Assembly (NCBI GenBank): GCA_031769625.1
Contig: JAUIMM010000178.1
Coordinates: 30,150,001 to 30,214,000, forward strand
Direction: 5' to 3'
DNA: 64,000 nt
From: Taudactylus pleione
Taxonomy: Eukaryota; Chordata; Amphibia; Anura; Myobatrachidae
The translations under genes and the position numbers were made by a program. Below the pieces are notes generated by a model that worked only from the letters and a program-made list of their open reading frames with translations, was not told where the DNA came from and searched no databases. This document shows, piece after piece, positions 57,433 to 64,000 of the stretch (the first letter of the stretch is position 1; each line of letters starts with the position of its first letter).

Positions 57433-59050
57433 AATTGAAGCTGAATGAATACATAGACTTCAAATTAATCGAGCCTCACATCTAAAGAAGTGTCTTCCCA
57501 CTCCTAGGAGTCATTCCAGTTGGGTGCAAGTTTGCATCATGACACTCTCACACATATGTGCACCCGAGAAATGCATGATAACATTAAAAATGGCAATTGT
57601 ACACACTGGTCATGAAACAAAGTTGGACACAATTTGCTTTCATGAGCCCGGGAAAACAATTTCATTTTGCAATCTTGCAGAGTTGGTGCAAACAAGAGAT
57701 ATAACCATAGGTAGATGAAGACACATGAATATAACAAGAGTTGTGGCTTCATTGTGAGAAGACAAAATAAAGCATACACAGTACACAATTTATACATATT
57801 ACAGTAAGTGACTAGAAAGTGTAGATAATAAGAACCCAAGTCTCATGAAGTCCACACTAATAAACATATTAGCAACCTTCCCCTTTCCAAACAGAATAAG
57901 AAACATTCATTCTTTTTTTTTTAAATAAGTGTTCAGTACATTGTAATCCTGCTATTAGATCACAGTCATAGCAGTTAGATTTGTAAACACTGTACTATTT
58001 CTTAGTGCATTCAATCTTTTGAAAACTAACTTTGGTTTAGTGGGTAGTAAAATCCAATGTCTGCAAATTATAGTTTTTTGAATAATGTCTTCAAATTTAT
58101 GGTAATATGAACTAAATTTAGATATCAAAGCCATCAACTCGTACACATTATCCAGCTTTTGATATTCTTAGGTTTTGGTACTAAATGGGTATCTCTATAA
58201 ACCTGTGAATCGTCCACCTTATTTTTGTTATACATCATCAGGGTATCCTTTGTCTGTATAAAATTACTGTAATAGAATTTTAACTTGCTTGGTACAATGA
58301 ATATTTGAAGAAAAATGTATTCATATACTATGAAGAAATTTGGACCTTGGATATATTTTGCATTTTCACAATCTATAGTTGTTATTTTATAATGTAAAAA
58401 TTAATTAAAATAAATTGGCTTTTAGAAGGTTTTAGTGACTATGCAACTATGCAAAAGTTGTATCCTAACATATATATGGTGATGAATTCTTCTTCTCAAA
58501 TATACTAGGGTTAGCAGGTTATCCCCTACTAAAATTGCTTAATCAGATAATCTCATCTCACATATGCTTGTCCCTGAAAAACTGTCATTAGGTATATTAG
58601 TGCAGTTTAATTTGTCATGTGTCAGTATGATTTCACAGCCGATATAATATTTATAAATCGTTATGTACTGCCTATATTACTTTCCAAGATCATAGAGAGA
58701 AAAAAAGGGAAAGATACACATCAAACATTTATTGTTATCTCCCAAATCTCCTTGTATATGTCACTTGTCATATCTCAGGAAAGAGGTATAATAGAAGTAA
58801 GAGTGTAATAACATCAGGAGAAACAGATATATTGTCTTGTATAATTGTGGTGTTGTGTATGCAGTATAAATCAACTACACACTGGAGAGAATTACTTGAT
58901 AATTAAATGGGTACAGGACGACCTTATGAAGGTTTGACAGAGATCTGGATCTCGCATCAAGCATAAATAAATACAAATAGCAATAGAGGAATATTGCTAT
59001 TGATATTCAAGGGTAAGTTGTAGGTGCCACCCACTGATTCATTTGTATAT
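57433..59050. other. No recognised feature
   Basis: AT-rich unassigned DNA; the 100-residue minus-strand frame at 57537-57839 has no domain I know. Confidence 0.45.
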
Positions 59051-60348
59051 GCAAAAATCCAAAGAAGAAAAGGAGGGAATCAGTTTTACATGGGTGCACT
59101 CATGTCCCCATTGGAGATTTATAATTCTTTTAAAAACATTTCTTTATTAGATATACATTAAAATACAGGTATCGTAAACCCCATGTAGTAATGAAAATGC
59201 TAATTATTACTTAATATTCCAAATATTTAAATCAATAATATCTATATACCCTCAAATCAGGTCAGATGTAGCAAAATTATAAAAACAATGAATAGTAAGA
59301 AAATAAAGAGTGATAAAAATAAAATAAAATTGTGTCAAATAAAGAAAATTAAAAACAAGTCTATGCGTTGTCTTTATTCCTCTCCTCAATGTATAATAAA
59401 ATCCATTTGTGGTGTGTGTTCTATTTTATCAGATGAATCTACAGTTGCAATTGCTACATGAAGTAGCTACTCAAGTATCCTTGTATACATATCCTAGTAA
59501 TTGATACTATTCGATGTTGCAATGTCCTGCTGTTACAATCTTGCAATTTACTACATCTGTTTAGCTTCATACAATAATACACTGATATGTTTTCTGCTTG
59601 TATTCCACCTAATAGAATTTAGCTGCTACATAATCAATACATATTATGCTTATTCAGCCTACTATATCTTCCAGAATTATTTCAACTACCATGCAATGAG
59701 TAGTTGTTATAGTAATTAAAAAAAAAATATGTATATAAATCCACTATCATGCAATAAACCATAGTTATTATTTACACTTAAAATAGACATTTAAGTGTAA
59801 GCATTCTTAACATTCCTAAGTTACAATAGAGAAAACCAGCTGTAATTTAGACAGATTTTCTTTTTTCTCATAACTCTTTATTTTCTTACTATTCATTGTT
59901 TTTATGTTTTGCTACATCTGACCCGATTTGAGGGAATATAGATATGATTAATTTAAATATCTGGAATATTAAGTAATAATTTGCATTTTCATTACTACAT
60001 GGGGCTTAACATACCTGTATTTTAATGTATATCTAATAAATAATATAATGTTTTTAAAAGAATTATACATCTCTATACTCCAAAAATATACTTGTAGGTT
60101 AATTGGCTCCCTACAAAATTAACCCTAGTGCATATGTGTGTGTGCATGTGATAGGGAATATAGATTGTAAGCTCTTCTGGGGCAGGGACTGATGTGAATG
60201 GCCAAATATTCTCTGTAAAGCGCTGCGGAATATGTGTGCGCTATATAAATAACTGGTAATAAAAAATAAATTTAAAAAAAATCTCTAATGGGGACATGAG
60301 TGCACCCATTTGAAACTAATACCCTTACTTTCTTCCTTGGATTTTTGC
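59051..60348. repeat. Long inverted repeat, about 260-bp arms
   Basis: 59051-59312 is repeated inverted at about 59867-60348 once the SINE 60076-60280 is removed (for example GGGTGCACTCATGTCCCCAT, TTTATTAGATATACATTAAA, CCCCATGTAGTAATGAAAAT, and GAATAGTAAGAAAATAAAGA). The loop is about 550 bp of AT-rich DNA. No transposon terminus was recognised. Confidence 0.9.
60076..60280 (+). repeat. 5'-truncated tRNA-type SINE
   Basis: Runs from TACTCCAAAAATATACTTG through TAGGTTAATTGGC, GTAAGCTCTTCTGGGGCAGG and AAAGCGCTGCGG to GCGCTATATAAATAACTGG and an A-rich tail. Flanked by 7-bp ATCTCTA (60069-60075 and 60281-60287), as for LINE-driven insertion. Confidence 0.9.
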
Positions 60349-60911
60349 ACAGGACAAGCTTAATCAACTGATCATCGCACTTAGACTATGCCATGTGTGG
60401 AAATAAGTAATGTTACAGAGGTCAGAAAATAAGCCACCTCACATACAATGGTCAGTCTGGGGGATCTTTAAGGTATCAACCCTCATACACAGCTACATGT
60501 TTTCACATATATCACCATCCTAAAATTTTGTCTCATATGTACACACACTAAATCATATAGATTGCAGTGTAAGCTGCACCTTGCACATAAATAGCTGGTA
60601 TAATAGAGTCCTGATTTATTAACCTTTGCAGACAGCCATCCTGCTTTATGATCTCTCAGAGGTCTTAACATGTATCAGTTTAGGCACATATCCAATCCCT
60701 GACATCATAGTATGAAGGAGCATTCTGCACACGGATAGTGGGTGTAGTTAAATCTTGAATCCCTAACCCTCGCAGGGAGAAATCTGCTTTCTAATCTATC
60801 ACTATTCTTGGAGTATCTCACATATAGAGTATTCACATTATATTATGGTGGTCACAGTGTGAAGTAATCTCAAACATAAGTTACATTATTGCAGCCACAT
60901 ACAGAGCACTA
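60349..60911. other. No recognised feature
   Basis: Unassigned. Confidence 0.45.
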
Positions 60912-61200
60912 GGCCTGATTCAGGGACGGACGCATATGCAATCGCAGTTGCAATTTCGTACGGAATGCAGCTGTGAAAATATGCTAATGTATGTAAAGAT
61001 CACCCAAGCATGAAGACGCCCACTGCTGCCTTTTTACCGGCATGCGACAACGCATACCTGCGTAAATATTGTTAACATTGAAGCACATCGGCGGCCATCT
61101 TACACTTGTGGCAGGTCAGTCTTGCCGCAGCCTTGGGTACTCTTCTGACATGCAGAGCTGCGTATGCAATAGCAGTGGCTAATTTATCTGATGAGACAGT
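60912..61200. mobile_element. MITE, family B, truncated
   Basis: GGCCTGATTCAGGGACGG start; the interior CGCCCACTGCTGCCTTTTTA and GTTAACATTGAAGCACATC match 21789-22000. The right end is missing. Confidence 0.65.
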
Positions 61201-61272
61201 TGTTTTTTCTATGATAAATTTGTGACCCTGCACCCGATTATATGCTATAATGTGTGCGATTTTCTATGGACT

Positions 61273-61276
<4 letters not shown>

Positions 61277-61336
<60 letters not shown>
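61277..61336. repeat. (TA)n microsatellite
   Basis: About 60 bp of TA repeat; the frame at 61222-61437 translates it. Confidence 0.95.
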
Positions 61337-61338
<2 letters not shown>

Positions 61339-62077
61339 GAAAGAACAGTTTATTTATGTTTAGAGTCAAGGAAATATACAGGACCTAGCACTATATATAG
61401 TGGATTTTTAAATACATGTTATAAGTGTTCCTATTAGCACCAGAGAGTTCTTTTTTGCTTTCACAAATAAACCAATAAAAATTAGATACATTTATGGTCA
61501 AGTAATCTACACAAAATTATTAAAGGACGACCCATAGGACATAGTAACTTGTGCTCTTATGTAATAATAATGAGCATTAGAGAAAATTATGTAAATAGAA
61601 ATTGTGATTCCTCACTAGACATTGTACACAGAAAAGGCAAGGTCTAAGGAGGAAATGAAAAAGCCTATGATTTTCAGGAAACAGCCAGATCCTGGCAAGT
61701 CTTCCCAGTGTTTTAAAGGGGCAATCATTAAAAGGCAAAATCAACCTTTGAAACATTTGCCACTTTTAAACATTAGTTAGATTTGATGGGATCTTGCCGA
61801 TGCCTGCAAATCACTGGGCTATTACATTTCCCCTTTAGAGTTTATTAAGCTCTTTTTGGTGGGTCAGGGTAGAATCATTTCATAACTTGCTAGTAAATGT
61901 GTCATTATCTAATTGTTTATGGACTATAATCCCCTAATCTATAGTATTTTGTGCAGTGATTCCACTACCTTTACCATGGGTTTGATAATGATGATAGTAT
62001 CCATTGCAAGCATATAGCAAGTCATACTACATATATTCTTTAGCATACCAGGGTCTGCGGAAACCATAGCAAGTTTT
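61337..62077. other. No recognised feature
   Basis: Unassigned AT-rich DNA. Confidence 0.45.
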
Positions 62078-62214
62078 TATTTTTTTTTATTTATTTTTTT
62101 ATAATGTTTATTAGGCATATCATAAATAAACAACAAAGCAGTTTGGTATCACAATAGACATAGTATTTAGTAAAAAAAACATGAAGCCATATATGTAAAA
62201 CAAAAAAAAAATAG

Positions 62215-62256
<42 letters not shown>

Positions 62257-62586
62257 CCATATAAAGGCATATAAAGTAATTGAAAAACATCACATTAATT
62301 AAAAAAAAATAACACAACAGAATAAAAATTATTTATCAGTATTGAAATTGAAAAGAAAAACATCCTAAATATCAGTAAAAATTTTGAAAAATATTTGAGG
62401 AAAAGGAAAGGAAAGAAGTGGGGATGGGAAAAGGGGAGTATAAGCAAGCCGAGACCACACACAATAAAGAAATAAATAAAATAAACAGGAGTAAAAATAG
62501 GAATCATGGTTCACATGAGGCCAGGAAGAATAACCGCTTGGCAGAAATACCAGGGAGACCACACTGAGTGAAACTTATCCACTGTA
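62078..62586 (-). repeat. 3' UTR and A-tail of an L1-type LINE
   Basis: On the minus strand the region follows the ORF2 stop and ends with CCTAATAAACATTATA and an A-rich tail (plus-strand T-rich 62074-62101). It holds a (TA)n(GA)n microsatellite at 62214-62254. Confidence 0.7.
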
Positions 62587-64000
62587 TTATTCATTAAGCT
62601 TATTAGTGTACTCCATCTGATATACAAACCAGGTTATGTTCATAAATTCTTGTTGAGTTGGAGTATCTGTTTTTTTCCAATTACATGCCAATTGATATCT
62701 GGCAGCACAGGAGATGTGAAGAATCAGTTTGTTAATATTTTTGGGAGCCTGATCAACTGGGGCACAAAGTAATAGGTTGGCAGGGGACAGAGAGAGAGGT
62801 AGGGCAACAGAAGACAGTATAAGGAAGTGAACCATGTTCCAGAATGAAATAATTTTTGGGCAGGACCACCACGTATGAAAAAAATGTGCCAACTTCACTG
62901 CATTGCCTCCAGCACAGATCAGAAGTGTTAGGAAACATATGATGGAGGCATTCTGGGACTAGGTACCATCTAGTAAAAACTTTATAATAATTTTCCCAGA
63001 TAGCCACACTAAGAGAACATTTGGAAATAGCAAGACATATTTTTTCCCAGGTTTCATCACCTAATGCATGTCCCAGATCTGCCTCCCAGACAAGTTTGTG
63101 TATAGAAAGTGGGGGGAACTCCAATATCAAAATAGAATGGTAAAGAAAGGATATAGTACCCTTGTCAGTAGGTCGGTATATGCAAAGTCTTTCCATAAGA
63201 GAAGAATTTAGAGGTGAGAAAGTGGAAAATGAAGAGGCAACAAAATGGCAAATTTGTAAATATTGGTAGTGAAATGAATTATGAATGCCATGTTTTACCT
63301 TGATATCACTAAAAGACTGTGGGGCAAATTGTCCTACAATGTGACGGAGGCAGGTAATACCCGCACTTGACCATGTAGATGCCATGGTGGGTGAGAGGCC
63401 TGATGGGAAAGAAGGGTTGTTTCACAAGGGGGTCTGAGGAGACGGGTATGTGGAGAGAGAAATTTTTTTATTAAGATTTATCCCATATGGAGAGTGTTAG
63501 AGCTATAGTTGGAATCAAGAGGGAGGTTCGAGGTCTGTGTTTTCGAGGTAACCAAGGTATAGGGGTGATTTAATTCAAACCCAATAAAGCACCCTCAAGG
63601 TCAACCCAGCATTTACTAAAATTAGGAGCATGCCAAGCTACCAGCTGACTTAACTGAGAAGCATTATAGTACCGTAGGAGTATAGGTAACCCCAATTCCC
63701 CATCAGATGATTGTTTAGCTAAAATATCCCTGCATATATGGGACCTTTTATAGTTCGAAATAAATTTACAATACAAAGATTGGAGTTGTTTAAGAACTCA
63801 GTTTAGTATCGCTACCGGCATTGCCTGAAACAAGTACTGTATAGCAGTTTTGGTAGAACGTTCATCGTTATAGCATTTATGCGCCCAACCGATGAGATCA
63901 AATAGGCCTTCCATTGCCAAAGATCACATTCAATAGACGTAAACAAGATGGGGTAGTTAGCTTTATATAGACAATCATATGTTTTGGTAATATTGACCGC
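62587..64000 (-). pseudogene. L1/Tx1-type LINE ORF2, C-terminal part, broken
   Basis: Minus-strand frames give, in order, ANYPILFTSIECDLWQWKA (about 63950) and GRINAITMNVLPKLLYS (about 63860), then GELGLPILLRYYNASQLSQL (63640-63700), ICHFVASSFSTFSP, VWEADLGHAL and TRWYLVPECLHHMFPNTSDL (63385-62900), and after a frameshift near 62890 FFHTWWSCPKIISFW to a stop at 62587. This is the post-RT region of vertebrate L1-like ORF2 (thumb and cysteine-containing C-terminal segment: CWRQCSEVGT ... HTWWSCP). Several frameshifts show it is inactive. The 5' part, with the reverse transcriptase proper, lies beyond the window. No host gene is involved. Confidence 0.85.

Noticed and set aside
62753..63385. 210-residue minus-strand frame as a novel host gene
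   Set aside because: It matches the C-terminal region of L1-type ORF2 and continues, after a frameshift, in the neighbouring frame.

Overview
This window looks like gene-poor, repeat-saturated vertebrate nuclear DNA, most likely from an anuran amphibian. The reasons are recognition-based: ZBED-type hAT transposons with TAGAGATG-like ends, a tRNA-headed SINE whose tail reads like 'gcgctatataaataa', a Penelope-like element with a GIY-YIG remnant, Tx1/L1-type and L2-type LINE remains, and dense families of short inverted-repeat DNA transposons (MITEs). I recognise no host protein-coding exon, no intact RNA gene, no CRISPR array and no bacterial feature. All convincing coding signals are broken transposon genes, so the open reading frames are mostly chance or repeat-derived.

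Layout. 0-5.3 kb: a chain of nine adjoining hairpins (151-561), a TTA-type MITE (1133-1673) and a second, looser hairpin cluster (3824-4985) with a small satellite cluster at 5140-5231. 5.5-10.3 kb: one rearranged hAT element. Its two ends and its BED zinc finger read on the minus strand while its transposase core reads on the plus strand. 11-17.4 kb: a TTAA-flanked MITE, a full-length SINE, a 44-bp minisatellite and a decayed tandem array. 17.7-20.2 kb: a Penelope-like retroelement. 21.8-28.4 kb: more MITEs and a second ZBED hAT with nested insertions. 31.7-35 kb: MITEs, a foldback element and an L2-like LINE fragment. 35.7-36.2 kb: a three-copy tandem duplication. 37.5-39 kb: an element carrying two tRNA-like units, then a TTAA-flanked element made of six palindromes. 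40.6-46.8 kb: nested hAT-type MITEs, a telomere-motif minisatellite and an element with about 90-bp inverted ends. 48.5-54.2 kb: two copies of a diverged duplication, each broken by different MITEs. 55-61 kb: more hAT MITEs and a 1.3-kb long inverted repeat whose right arm was split by a SINE. 62.1-64 kb: the 3' end of an L1-type LINE on the minus strand, running off the window.

The feature I rate most unusual is a recurring architecture: short non-autonomous elements built as a chain of adjoining, sequence-unrelated hairpins rather than one terminal inverted repeat pair (151-561, 3824-4985, 5140-5231, 38666-39021, and part of 48961-49954). One of these (38666-39021) has clear TTAA flanks like a piggyBac-type insertion. 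Whether this is a replication by-product or a functional design cannot be decided from sequence alone.
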